A stretch of DNA of 64,000 nucleotides, from contig JANBPK010000806.1 of NCBI GenBank assembly GCA_027579435.1, forward strand, positions 186,001 through 250,000, given 5' to 3'. The stretch comes from Candolleomyces eurysporus. Its lineage: Eukaryota > Basidiomycota > Agaricomycetes > Agaricales > Psathyrellaceae. Position 1 is the first letter of the stretch; each line of letters begins with the position of its first letter. Below the pieces are notes generated by a model that saw only the letters and a program-made list of their open reading frames with translations, was not told where the DNA came from and ran no database searches. The translations under genes were made by a program, and so were the position numbers. Shown here one piece after another: positions 43,701-55,125 of this stretch.

Positions 43701-46202
43701 TTATGCCAAGTCTGCGCAGGAAGAAGTCCCGAGCTGGTTGACGGGGCTGAGCTGAGCAGGCATCGTAGCTGGGACGGCCGGGTTGCTTGAAGACCAATGG
43801 CGACCGTGACCGTGGCCGTGACGACCCTCAGGCATGGGTCGGGGCCATGCTTGATGTCCTTGAGGCATGTGTCGACGGCGTGGCCTTTGGTGAGAGTGCT
43901 GCTGAAGGTCAAAAATGCGCATATCCCGCTCTCTCTCGGTGAGGCGATCCAAGAGAGCACGATAACTGCCATCGTCTTCGCTCTCGTCATCGTACCTCCC
44001 CGGGACGCCATACCTCCTGGACGAAGGGGTTTCGTACCGACGGAAGGACATGGCATCTGAGGTTTCCAGGTGCGCAGCAAGCTCGTCCATAAGAGCATGG
44101 ACATCCCGAGCCTTTCGAGCTTCTTCTTCAGTAGGGCTACGGTGACTGTCATCAGTGGTATAGACTCGCCGAGGGCGGTCAACTGGTGGCGCCGCGTCGG
44201 AGAGTGCATCGAGAATACGACGGATATCACGTTCGCTGGAAGAGCTGGGGCGAGGAGGTCGGATGGGAGTGCCATCCCTGGCAGAGGACGCTGCACGCTG
44301 CCCACTGACGGCCTTGTCCAACTGTTTGCGAAGGGTAGAAATTTGTTGCTTGATGAGCGAACCAAATGAAGGCTTTTCCCCTTCGATGCCAGCCAGTTCA
44401 ACCAAAGTAGACACGCTAAAATGCGTTCAGCCATGGCTCCCTGTAGTCGGGGGAAGATTACTCACAAAGCTTCTTTCAAGTAGGCGAAACTGAACCGATC
44501 GGTCAGATCAGCGATTTCCTTGACAAGGCTGTCAGAGAACTCGACATCGGAGTTGTCCTTCAACTTCTTCTGCCAGTACTGGGCATAAAGAGTGCGTTCC
44601 TCCTTGTCCGGATCGTCGAATTTACTAGATAGTGGGTCAGCGAAACCAATAGTGCAGCGATAAGGTGCACGTACTATTTCCTATCGAACCGGCTAGGTCG
44701 AGTACTCAGACCCGGGTCGAGACGGTCAAAGTGGTTCGTTGTGCCAATCATGAGCAGACCATCGTTGCCTTCAAGTCCGTCCACTTGGTTTAGGAAGAAA
44801 GAGCGGTTCCCGTCGTGGATAAGACTGTCCAAATCCTCAAGGATGATAACGCATGGGCTTAATTGGCGAGCCTTCTGGAATACTTCTGCTATACCTCCTT
44901 CATCACCCATCCAGTCTACGGACGTTAAAGTCAATGGAAGAATACGGGCAACCAAGAGAGCACTTACGACGGAAGGACTTGACGTAGAGTGGGACAAATC
45001 CTCTGTCTGCGCACGTCTTGATGATAGCCTTCACACTGATGGTCTTCCCATTGCCTTATTTTCGCGTGAGATGGACGTTAAATTGGAATGAGAAGAAAAA
45101 TGCTCACCTGGTGGGCCCCACATGATCAAGCCTCGCTATGTAGTGGGTGAGTGGATGTAAACAAACTTGACAGTGAAGCATCCCTCACCTTCCAAGGAAT
45201 TCCAAGATCTTTATAAACCTTCTCGGAGTCGAAAAAGCCGTAGATGTCTTTCTGCAAGGCTTTCTTGAATTCGTCCTTGAGAATGATATCATCCCAGTCC
45301 GCCCTCTGCACTTCAACCCAGAGGCTGTGGCTCTTCTGCCACCAACCTTGGTCGAAGAACCAGACTTCTTCATGCAACTGATCTTCCCAGGTGCCAAGGG
45401 AGAGAAGAAGAAGACGAGCAGGCTCTTCCGGACCTGTTACATTCCAATGATTAAGTTTGTACCTCGAAACATGAAGCCCAATGGGATGCCTACCTTCGTG
45501 CAAAATGAACTGCTGACTTTGGGAGCCGAACCCAAACGGGTACTGAAAAGCAGGTAAGCTCCAGAGAGCCTATAGATGGTAGGGTGGGACACTTACAGTT
45601 ATTTGGTAGAGAAGGAAGTCGTATCCCTAAGATTCATTTCATTTCATGAGCGTTCTGAAAGTCTTGTCGACTGAAGACGACCTACATTCCATTGGATTTT
45701 GAACGCCCCGTATTCAATCTGATCGACCAAAATTCCCGGTACGCCTGAAAGGCGGCGCGAAAGCGGGATGAAGAATGAGTTTGTTATGAGATGTTCATTC
45801 TCCAGGGGTTGCGCAGCAACACCAGGGAGATTCAGAATACTCGCACGCGAGGTCATGACCAAGCTGTGCTTGGGGTGCAAGCGACGCAGATAATCAGCCC
45901 TGTTGGAATACGTCTGAGTGTTTAGTGCGTTCAGAGAACCAAGCGAGTACCAACCCAGAGATCGGGGTATAGCTGTGCGGGTTGGACGCTGTACAAACGG
46001 ATTCTTGTTAGGGAGCACATTGCAGACCGTTCAGGCTGGCAGACGAACATTTATTCACAGCTTCCTCGTAGTAGCTCTTAGGGGTTGGCTTCCCGTGTGG
46101 TGGCTTGGGAGGCTTCCCGAGGAAGATGTCGATGAGGTCGTCGTCCCGCTCTAAGCCCCAGACGTTGGGGGAACCAGGCATGGCATTGAGATCGCTAGAC
46201 AT
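43701..46202 (-). CDS. AAA-type ATPase with basic, His-rich C-terminal tail; role unassigned
   Basis: Single AAA module: Walker A GPPGNGKT, Walker B CVIILEDLDSL, sensor 1 GTTNHFDRLDPG and Arg-finger region TRPSRFDRKYKF. Before it lies an upstream domain of about 300 residues (LRRLHPKHSLVMTSR, GYDFLLYQITYPFGFGSQ, FFDQGWWQKSHSLW) common in fungal AAA proteins of unknown role. No signal peptide or membrane span was seen, which argues against Bcs1. The tail of about 200 residues is Arg/Asp-rich and ends with a HGHGHGRH cluster. The first ATG in frame is at 46202 (MSSDLNAMPGSPNVWGLE); the coding frame continues upstream without ATG to a stop, so this start is preferred. About nine introns. Divergent from SWC4 over 228 bases. 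Confidence 0.8.
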
Positions 46203-46396
46203 TGGCGCTAACACAGGTCTGGGTGGGAAGAACTTTGGGGGGGGTTTAACAGGTTCGATCTCTGGCAACTGACTTCCACGATGTTGTTCTTATACCGTCA
46301 GGAGTGAGGTCAGCGGCATGCCTAGCCCGCATGCGCAGTTCAATCAAGCGCTGATTTCGGGAGCAGTACCGAGTAAACTATTGAATCCCATCATCA

Positions 46397-46402
46397 CACG
46401 TG
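46397..46402. promoter_or_regulatory. CACGTG palindrome in the AAA ATPase/SWC4 divergent spacer
   Basis: Followed by AT, so the minus strand reads ATCACGTG, matching the full yeast Cbf1 consensus RTCACGTG. It is 29-34 bases before the SWC4 start. Binding is inferred. Confidence 0.5.
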
Positions 46403-46430
46403 ATCTCAATTCTTCTTGCTCTCGACCACC

Positions 46431-48353
46431 ATGGCAGCTTCAGCATCAGATATTCGTAGCGCCCTGTCCCTTCCAGATCCCAGTTCAGTCGCGGGACCAT
46501 CTCAGCCTAAAAAGCCAGCGCCAACGACACGAAAACCCGAGGGAATTTCCCGAGAATTATACTCTCTTATTGGCCCATCCCAACCCTCAGTTGCCGCCCA
46601 AGTCGCCAAGCCGCGGCTAAAGCAGAAACCCAGATTTGCTACTGGTATTTCTTCCGCTACAAAATGGTACCTCATCTTTGATATTGTCCAGAGATCATAT
46701 TGTAACGTTACGCAGGGAGCTTAAATCATTCCAAAATTCAACAAGAAAGGATGGTCTCCAGTTGAAACACTGGGTCAAAGCGTCGGACAGTGCTGATGCG
46801 GGTGCGCTCGTTTTATGACCTTTGTCGCGTTCCATCTCTAAAGACCATGCAGAGTATCCATTTGCGAAATACAACATCCAGAACCCAGTTTACACCTACT
46901 CACAGGACGAATATACGCGCTTCCTAGACACTTCCAATCGTTCGGCCACCCCCAAAGATGGAAAGGGAGAGTTTGAGAAACCATGGACGAAAGAGTGGAC
47001 GGACTATCTTTTCAAACTATATCACGAGTACGACGGACGGTGGCACGTCATTTGGGACCGTGCAGAATTCCCTCCCGAAGCGGGATTTGACCTCGAGGTT
47101 CGTTAATTGACCAGTCTTCTATTTGGAAAGGTCTTGCTCAACTGCATGCGTTTGCATATAGGACCTCAAGCATCGCTATTACTCCGTCTGTAGGAAGCTT
47201 ATCCGCAACCGACCGTGGCCTGGGGATGAAGCAAGCAGGAATGCTCTCATTAACTCTTTGCAGTTCGACATAGGTAACCAGTTCATACCGACACCCCCGC
47301 CAGAACTTGTCTAACGGGTATACATAGAGCGAGAACAGATGCGAAAGCGCTACCTTGTCAGTCTCGAAAGCAGAACCGCCGACCAGCTAGCCGAAGAGGA
47401 AGCCTTGTATCTCGAAGTGCGTCGTCTCGAGCAAACAGAACGGCGTTTCAAGCGAGAACGTGAAGACCTTTTGCGAACGCTCGCGGGAATGGATTCGGGT
47501 CTCCCATACCTCGTCGAAGATAACGGAGTCCCTCTCGGCATATTCTCTGAACCTAGGAATCTGAACAAGAAGAGGAAGACTACCGTTGGCCAAGAGCTTG
47601 ATAGTCCTTTAACACCTTCTGGTGCTGGGAGTAGCGTGTCAGCCATTAAACGACCGCAGAATACGAAGAGCGCGGCATATGGTGAGTATGCGGTCCTCTT
47701 TTGCCACGGAATATCATTGAGCTGGTATTTTTAACTTCTGCGCAGACGCCCAGCATTGCATTATCAGGACGGAATTGCCGTCGAGCACGTCCGCAACCAA
47801 GGCGGCACATCAACCCGCATATATCCGTTCCTCAAAGATACCGTATCTCAAGAACAATTCAATGCAGTCAAAGGTCCTTCAGTCGTTTGCGGAAATGGGC
47901 TTATCACCGTCACGCCTGGTCATGCCAACAAAGGAAAACGTCGCCCAGCTAGAAGGCCTTCTGGAAGCCGTGACGGCAATGCTGGAAACTAAGAAGCTTT
48001 TGGACAAAGCGGATCACGACATTCAAGTCGCCAAGAAGCAGCTGGCGATGAGAAATGGTCAGTTGGAGGATGGTGAAGGTGACGGTGAACCCGGTGTGAA
48101 GACTGAGGAAGCCATGGATGTCGATCAGGCTCAAGATGAGACGGACGGAAATGAAGGGCGCGGTCACAGTGTCGTGAGTGTGAGGAGTGTTCGAAGCAGG
48201 AAAAAGGTACGTTATCTATCCTTACCGGATCTTGTGACGTTGTGAAAGCTCAGGGTACTTTGTCAGAGTCACCGTTCGATGTCAATCTCCTCCGTGGATA
48301 CAAATGCAACGAGTCTCTCAACACGGAATACAAAGCGGCAGAAGCGAGGATAG
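46431..48353 (+). CDS. SWC4: SWC4/DMAP1 chromatin subunit (SWR1 and NuA4 complexes)
   Basis: Nuclear subunit shared by the SWR1 remodeller and the NuA4 acetyltransferase. Start MAASASDIRSALSLPDP at 46431, then the family motifs EGISRELYSLIG, RFATGISSATKWELKSF, and a SANT/Myb-like block WTKEWTDYLFKLYHEYDGRWHVIWDR. RKLIRNRP and a Glu/Arg coiled coil follow, then the DMAP1 C-terminal block (PTKENVAQLEGLLEAVTAMLETKKL). The final splice was decided by reading. A 60-base intron after RSRKK gives SHRSMSISSVDTNATSLSTRNTKRQKRG, a typical basic DMAP1 tail, with the stop at 48351-48353. Reading through the donor would stop at 48245 with an unnatural tail. About six introns. Confidence 0.9.
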
Positions 48354-48542
48354 GTATCACAATAGGGGCCGTGAAGTGTAAAGCGAATAGACTGAATACA
48401 AGCGTGGGCGTCGTTCGTGCGGTATACAAAACGGAGAGAAATAGAGCATCATGCATCATGATCATAGCGAGAATACGGGTTGCGGAACATGCGTTGGCGA
48501 GAGAGCAAACATAAATAATGGTCCATAGAGAGCTGTCACTGA

Positions 48543-49110
48543 TTAAGGCTCAGTGAAGCGGAGAACAAAGTTGACGACAACAGCGACTAGAGGACACGGG
48601 TTAGTTCGTTCACGCCTTACACGGTGATAGTGAGAGAGAAATAGTCGTACTGAGCAAGGAGACACACAAAACAGTCTGAAGGAAAGGGCAATTAGCTTCG
48701 AGGAGCATATCCACACCCTGAAATTACGCACCGGACCAATTCTGTCGTCATAGGGTCCCCTTCCACCTCTTCGTATTGAGGCTGCGCGCCAGTGATATGT
48801 GTAGAGGGCATATACCATGATGGCCATAGCTGTGAGACATGACAGGGGTCGAGGTAACCTGTGAGCCGTCGCTGACCGAATAGGGGGCATATGGAGAGCA
48901 CTGACCGACAGCAGAGAACATAGCAGCGCTAATCTTTCCGACCTTGTCTCCAAAGTTAAGGAGACCGACGGCGAGGCCGCCAAGGACGACGGTGAAGTGG
49001 AGCCATGAGAGGAAGGTACGCTCGTTGGCGAAGGAGACCTTCGGCTCGACTCGGACGGGGAGGGCGATGCGCTTTGTCGCTGTGCGTTGCAGCAACGGCT
49101 GAGTGGACAT
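48543..49110 (-). CDS. VTC1: Vacuolar transporter chaperone subunit 1
   Basis: Small membrane subunit of the VTC complex, which makes polyphosphate and moves it into the vacuole. Start [25 protein letters not shown] at 49110. The SPX-less VTC core has [28 protein letters not shown] (first span with the ERTFL(S/A)W signature), [22 protein letters not shown], and GPYDDRIGP before a third span [18 protein letters not shown], ending FTEP. Three introns. About 123 residues, against 129 in yeast. The 3' end faces SWC4 with 189 bases between stops. Confidence 0.93.
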
Positions 49111-49348
49111 GATGATGGAGTGCAGCCAAGAAGCGGCGACGCCGATTTATCGAAGAAAAAGGTTCAATTCCCAACGGACCCACTCCCGAAAAGGAAGTAG
49201 ACTAGTGAACGCACGTTCGTCGCTAGTCTGCCTAGCGTCTGAACTTGGCGCTATTTTTGGATACGGCTCTGATCCTCATCACGCATTCAATCTGTACTAG
49301 TAGTGGCTACATACAACAGAGTCAACGTATATACAAGCTAGAGGTCGC

Positions 49349-50223
49349 TCAGCGCTGCCCATTACCACCCATCATCCTCAGACGGTCAGGGTGTATTGAA
49401 GGTGGGTTTCCAGAGCCGGGATTAGGCGGTGCGTTTTGAGAAGGAGGCGGTCCAGGCGGGAAACTGCCAGAAGGATTGGGTGGAGCAGATGCATTAGGAG
49501 GGAATGGTGGGACACCTCCTGGTGGACCATTAGGAGGGAACGGTGGAGCGCCTGGGGCACGTTGGTCGTCAGTATCAGTACGCCTCGATTGTCGAAACAA
49601 CTCACCGAAAGCACCAGGGGGGAGGCATGCCACCGGGAGGGAAGGGAGGTCCACCAGGCATCATCGGTGGGAAGCCTGGACCTNGGGGGGAATGGTGGGC
49701 GAGCTAGAAGGAGAAGTCAGTGAGATTCTGTGAAGAGTGGATAAGAAGCCTGCTCACCGCCTCCGAACCCACCAGGCGGCATCGGTCCGCCGAATCCCAT
49801 TGGAGGTCCCCCGAATCCAGGCTGATTTGGTGGTGCTGCCAAGTGTTGAGGGCCAAAACCAAAACCTCCAGGTGGAGGTCCTTGACCACTCTCGAATGCC
49901 GATGTAATTTGGTCAATGATGCTCTGCGCCTTGTCGTGACCGAGAGCTGTGAGGCATACATGTGAGTGAACGGAATAGAAAGAAAGGGAGCTGCTTCATA
50001 CAAGCATAGTAATCTCGAACGTTCGCGAGATGGTTACGGCCGCTGTTGTGCGCCTTTCTCACTGTTGAAAATGTTAGCGCTGAACACCGAAGAAATAGAT
50101 TCAGCAGCTTACCAGAGGCAGAGTCGTGGGTCAGGAAAACATCGCAATAGTCGCAATAGTGTTTCTGTATGAACGGGTTAGCAAAGGCTCTTGCGGAACG
50201 AAAAGAGAATTACGTACTGGCAT
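49349..50223 (-). CDS. YHC1: U1 small nuclear ribonucleoprotein C (U1-C/Yhc1)
   Basis: U1-C stabilises pairing of U1 snRNA with the 5' splice site. The first exon is only six bases, ATGCCA at 50218-50223. Splicing gives [30 protein letters not shown] with the canonical zinc ligands C6, C9, H24 and H30, then NVRDYYA. The rest is the long Pro/Gly-rich tail of this protein ([20 protein letters not shown] and repeats of PPFPP), ending RMMGGNGQR at 49349-49351. An ambiguous base at 49684 next to a G6 run breaks the frame; without it the join is GGARPPFPPGPGFPP. About five introns. Divergent from LSM3 over 178 bases. Confidence 0.95.
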
Positions 50224-50304
50224 GATGGTCGTCGAGTCCAAGGAACGGAGCTCATTGAGTCAAACGGCGACCAGGATGCTTGAGTCGGAGTTCCATTTCT
50301 CCTC

Positions 50305-50310
50305 CACGTG
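50305..50310. promoter_or_regulatory. CACGTG palindrome in the U1-C/LSM3 divergent spacer
   Basis: Followed by AC, so the minus strand reads GTCACGTG and fits the Cbf1 consensus RTCACGTG. It lies near the middle of the 178-base spacer. Confidence 0.5.
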
Positions 50311-50401
50311 ACACAGGAAAGCGCGAGCGCGATCTCAAGCTGTAGGCTGCTCGGTTCTTCTCAGTCAAGGTCGATCTTGACACTCCCTGACGACATTAGC
50401 C

Positions 50402-50838
50402 ATGGATTCTGAAACTGGTATCCAAGAGCCGTTTGACCTGATACGCCTATCATTGAGCGAGCGCGTGTTTGTGAAGCTCCGGGGAGACAGACAGGTTTCT
50501 GGGATTCTGCATGTGCGTTTTCTTTGGCCATCCAGCCATCCTGTTTCTCAACTTCTTCCCAAAGGCTTACGATGGTCATATGAACCTCATTTTGAGTGAC
50601 GTTGAGGAAACCATCATGATCGTTGATCCAGAGAGTGCACCGAGCGGTCAGAGCATTGTGAACGTGAGGATCACCAATTCTCACTTGTCTTCTCATGCTC
50701 ACCACAACATAGGTCGCGAAACGAAAAATGGATATGTTGTTCGTTAGAGGAGACGGTGTCATCCTCGTAAGCATTGATATTTTTTCATTTAAACGGGCAA
50801 CTAATTGGTATCAGGTTTCACCTCCCTCCCGAACATAA
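50402..50838 (+). CDS. LSM3: U6 snRNA-associated Sm-like protein LSm3
   Basis: Ring subunit of LSm2-8 (U6 snRNP, splicing) and LSm1-7 (mRNA decay). Start [34 protein letters not shown] gives the Sm1 motif ([11 protein letters not shown]...[16 protein letters not shown]). After an acidic loop the Sm2 motif is [22 protein letters not shown], ending SRT. Three introns: after GILH, after QSIVN and after GVIL. About 95 residues, as in the family. The short variable loop [20 protein letters not shown] is typical of fungal LSm3. Confidence 0.94.
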
Positions 50839-50970
50839 TCAGCACTGTTGGCATCGTCATCCGTGAATATGTGTACTATCAATGGCTTCATCCTATGCAT
50901 TTGTTGAACTTACACTGTTCAATATCTCGTTTTAGATCTCCTTCTCCCGTCGCTCTTGCGTGATAGTTGA

Positions 50971-51635
50971 TTATCTTGCACCGGATTCCGAGCGCATGGA
51001 GGAGTCTTCGAGCTGCAGCGAATTCAGCTGCAAGTCAGAAACAGTGTCATCCCCGGGAGGCGCGACATCGTCGGGCTCGGGTGCCTCGAGCCCAACGGGC
51101 CAGGTGTGATCGCGAATCCACGCTGCATGTACAATCTTAATCTTTGGGGGCGATATGCCGGTTATGGATCTATTTTATGCCAAAAGATAAGGAAACATAC
51201 GATGAAGCTCATGGGGAGACTTTCTGAAAGCTGTGTGCCATTAGACAAGTTTTTCCAGACCTTGTCAAGTTTCTTCCAGGCACTGTCGTCGTATTGCACA
51301 TTCGTTTGATTGAGAATGGCTTCCAACTTCTGCCGCGAATTGGAGTGCCGGGGCCGTGGCCTCGGTGTGCTATTCCAGCTTGGCTTTAGCCACAGCCTCC
51401 TCCGTGCGGTGTAATATTCTGGCCCCGGTGGAGGCAAATCGGATGTCGCGAGAAGCTCCTCAAATCTGGAGAAGGGGGGAGAAGATTTGGCTTGATGATC
51501 AGAAGGGGGCGGTTTGGAAAGAACATTTGGAAGGCGCGAGGAGGATGGCGAGGAAAATAGTGAGGATTGTTGCTGGGAGACGGACGACTTCTTCTGGCTG
51601 GACTGAGGACTAATCGTACTTGTAGCTGTTCGCAT
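50971..51635 (-). CDS. DUF4050 (Gag1-like clamp) protein
   Basis: Start MRTATSTISPQSSQKKSS at 51635. The first 65 residues are Ser/Pro/Gln-rich. The conserved part begins YYTARRRLWLKPSW and continues RQKLEAILNQTNVQYDDSAWKKLDKVWKNL, ESLPMSFI joined by one intron to IKIVHAAWIRDHTWPVG, then EAPEPDD. This fits the DUF4050 / Gag1-like clamp family by pattern; the molecular role is not known to me. Ends SSMRSESGAR at 50971-50973. One intron, about 202 residues. Its 3' end faces LSM3 (132 bases) and its 5' end is divergent from GRR1 (156 bases). Confidence 0.65.
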
Positions 51636-51716
51636 GGAGGAGCTCTTGTAAAGGCAGATCCAGGCCAAGCTAAGCTGAGCGCAGAGCTGACGGCACCTGT
51701 CCACATGCTGCCCCGC

Positions 51717-51722
51717 ACGTGA
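51717..51722. promoter_or_regulatory. CACGTG palindrome in the DUF4050/GRR1 divergent spacer
   Basis: Followed by AT, so the minus strand reads ATCACGTG, a full RTCACGTG site. It lies 70-75 bases before the GRR1 ATG. Confidence 0.5.
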
Positions 51723-51791
51723 TCGTTCGGGATTGCCCTCTGATCCAGACCAGCTCTCATTTGTCCTCCTCGTTTCTTGTTCCCAACGTCC

Positions 51792-54617
51792 ATGGCCCTC
51801 TATCGCCACTTCACATCGTCCAACACGTCGCTCTCTGACGACTACGACGAAGAAGAGCCTACCCAGTCCAACTTTTTCAATGGCGACCAGCCCCTGCGCA
51901 TTGACGCTGCCATCCAGCCACACTGGTCGAGCTCCCAGCCCCAGTCCTCCGTCTCCAAGCCCGCCATCGTCCAGTCTCCTATCGCTGCAATCCCCGCAGA
52001 AGTCCTCATCTACGTCCTCAAGCATCTACACCAACCGCGCGATCTCCTGAATGCCCTTCGAGTCTCACGAACATGGTGCGAATGCGCGGTGGAACTTTTG
52101 TGGCACAAGCCAGCGTTCCCCCGCTATTCCACCGTCGACAAGATGGCGAAGCTGCTGTTAACCCCAAACCAGACTTTCACCTACTCCAAATTCATTCGAC
52201 GTCTCAATTTCCTCCCAATCCCCGAGCTCCGCGACGAGACATTCATCACTTACTCCCAGTGCGATCGTCTTGAACGGTTAACTCTCAACGGGTGCAAACT
52301 GTTGACTGCACCGGCATTGGAGGCGACCCTTACCCACTTCCCCAATTTGGTTTCTTTGGACCTCACCAATGTCAAGGAAACGACCAACGAAGTCATTCTC
52401 GCATTCGCTGCCACGGCCAAGCGACTCCTGGGAATCAACCTGCAGTCTTGCAAGAAAGTAGATGATACCGCCATGTTCGCATTGGCGCAAAATTGTCCTC
52501 TGCTGCGACGAGTCAAGCTCAACGGCCTGGAGTCGATAACGGATGCAGGGGTGTCGGCGCTCGTTAAAGGATGCCCTTTGTTGTTGGAGATCGATCTTCA
52601 TCAATGCCAGCTCGTCACCGATGTCTCAATCCGTGACATCTGGACGCATTCGATCAACCTCCGGGAGCTTCGTCTCTCAATGTGCACCAACCTCACTGAT
52701 CTCGCCTTCCCCGCTCCAATAAGGCTCGAAACAGCCACCGACAGGGCCGGAGCCAACCCGTTCCCCCAACGTGTGGACTCCACTGAACTCCCTCCCCTTT
52801 TCGTCAATCAGACGTTCGAGCAACTGCGTATGCTAGACCTTACCTCGTGTGCCAAGATCACAGACGATGCCATTGAAGGAATCATCTTGCACGCTCCCAA
52901 AATCCGCAGTCTCGTTCTGTCAAAGTGCATTCAGTTGACGGATCGTTCGGTAGAGGCAATCTGCAACCTGGGTAGAAACCTGCATTATTTGCATCTCGGC
53001 CATGCCAGTAAAATCACCGATAGGTCCGTGAAGAACCTAGCTCGGAGCTGCAACAGGATTAGATACGTTGACTTTGCAAGTCAGTCCGAAGCCCTTCTTC
53101 TCGTATAGCGCTCCTTTTGCTGATATACACGTGTACAGACTGTACAAACCTAACGGATATGTCCGTGTTTGAACTGTCCGCTTTGCCCAAGCTTCGTCGC
53201 ATTGGTCTCGTGCGCGTGAATAATCTCACGGACGAAGCAATATATGCACTGGCGGAACGGCACGCGACCCTCGAAAGGATCCACCTATCGTACTGCGACC
53301 AAATCTCGGTTCTGGCGGTGCATTTCCTGCTGTTGAAGCTTCACAAGTTGACCCATTTAAGCTTGACTGGAGTTCCCGCATTCCGCCAAGCCGACTTGCA
53401 AAGGTTTTGCCGGGAGGCCCCTAAGGTAAGCGACAGATCGTGATCTTGTGGCTGAATCCTTGTTGATGAATTGCTTCCAGGACTATAACAGCGCCCAACG
53501 ACAGTCGTTTTGCGTGTACTCTGGGAAGGGCATTTACCACCTACGAACGTACTTGACGGAGCTGTTTGACCGAATCACTGAGCAAAACGGTACGGACGAC
53601 ACCGAGTACGATGAGGAAGAGGACGATGATACTGTCGCCTTCCAAGAGAATGAGTCCCCTGAACCGGAAGCAGCAGAAGTCGATGACGATGTCCTCCTCG
53701 ACACAGCACACGCTAGACAGCAAGTTACCCGGCTTGCTCCCCAAGCGCGTAGGGATGGACCAAGTCGATTCGAGGTTCCGCAGCAGGCACTGGATCCTGA
53801 AAACCAACGGCAGCGATCTCTCCGAATGTTGACCATTCCCACTTTGTTCGGCTCCAACCATAGAACCCCTGCGACCAATCGCGCCCAAGCTGAATCCACA
53901 GTGCAAGGTGCCACATCGGTTCTACAGCACCAACTTCAACAGGCGAGCACGTCGCGCCGCGATCGTGGTCCTGGCGCAGGTCCTCGGGCATTTGCAGACA
54001 TGCTACCGATCCTGGAATCACCGACGTCTCCTCACGATACGCGCCATACGAGTCCACCTTTCAATCGGGAGAATCACCCTGTGTTCCGGCCTCCTCCACA
54101 TCCAAGTGTTACACATGGCGCCAGGACACCTGATCTGAACTTCGCTGAAATAGGTCGCGGACGGGGTGTACAACCTCGTACCGCTGGCGAACCCTCCAGG
54201 GCTCCCAACCGACAGCCAACTCCGAGACAACCTTACTTGGAGATGGATGGTGGCCATGCAACGGCGAACCCACGAGCTTCCAACTCAAGGGCCATGTCAG
54301 ACCCCGGTACCATCTATGCCATGATGTACCAACCTCAGCCTGAAGGGACCAGGCAAGACCAAATTGACGACGGCGTGCAAGCGGACGAAGGGATGCGGGT
54401 TGTCCGAACCCAGCGGCGACGAGACAATGCCCGTACACCTCACAATGGGGAAGGGAGCCGACCGAGGTCGCAGCTCAGGAGCAGGCTTAGGAGTGGCATA
54501 GAGAACTATGCGTCGTCGTTTTTGTTTGGTCGCCCTGGCATGCCACCTCCACCGGATGTTCACGATCCTGATGTGAATTTCCAGTTTCCTCAGCCACCAC
54601 CACCGGGAAGGGCGTGA
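51792..54617 (+). CDS. GRR1: F-box/LRR protein GRR1 (SCF ubiquitin ligase subunit)
   Basis: Substrate receptor of the SCF-Grr1 ligase that controls cyclins and nutrient sensing. Start MALYRHFTSSNTSLSDDYDEEEP at 51792. The F-box is around residues 64-110 (IAAIPAEVLIYVLKHLHQPRDLLNALRVSRTWCECAVELLWHKP). Twelve or so cysteine-containing LRRs follow (e.g. LERLTLNGCKLLT, LRRVKLNGLESITDAGV, LRMLDLTSCAKITDDAI, IRYVDFANCTNLTD). After the LRRs comes KDYNSAQRQSFCVYSGKGIYHLRTYL, the block that closes GRR1 horseshoes. The last ~370 residues are acidic, then Pro/Arg-rich and probably disordered. Two introns only, at about 53080-53139 and 53426-53480; the second splits the post-LRR block. Confidence 0.92.
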
Positions 54618-55125
54618 AGGTAGAGAGTTTTAAGTTTCAACCCATTCTTTGATAGTTGTATGTATATGATAGCATGGCGCCTGGGGTTTCTTTATTCATT
54701 TGGGCGATTTCTACTTCTCTTTCAAGTCACAGTCACACACACAGTATTACCGGCGATTCGCATGCATATTTCATTGATAATGACACTATACTATATATCC
54801 ATTGTCTCGTTCCCAGATTCTGATGTCGCATTTACTAGTTTCAGAACTCGAGCTATCGCATTGTAAGCCGTTCCAATTCTTCCTCGTGAATCCCTAGTTC
54901 AGCCAAATTCTCTTCATCCGTGTATATAAAACCAACCAACGGGCTGAATAGACCATCCTCTCTTCTCATGAATTTTGAGGAATTAACGTCGACTCCGCTC
55001 AGACTGAACAAATGCAGACTGAGCAAATGTTTCAAGGTCCCCATCCTTTCTCCATCCTTTCATTCGCGTTCAGAAGCCAACGGGTCGTAATTTAAAAAGA
55101 ATGCCATAGGTAGGACGTCGTAGTG
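54618..55125. other. Convergent spacer between GRR1 and the carboxylesterase
   Basis: 508 bases between facing stops; AT-rich with no supported gene. A short minus-strand open frame at 54853-55044 has no recognisable motif and is not called. Confidence 0.45.

Noticed and set aside
46203..46268. Upstream start of the AAA ATPase at 46268
   Set aside because: The codon there is TTG and no ATG lies in frame before an upstream stop; the ATG at 46202 is the first valid start.
54853..55044. Short minus-strand frame after the esterase gene
   Set aside because: No motif and no plausible splice to the esterase, which already has a normal C-terminus and stop at 55126.
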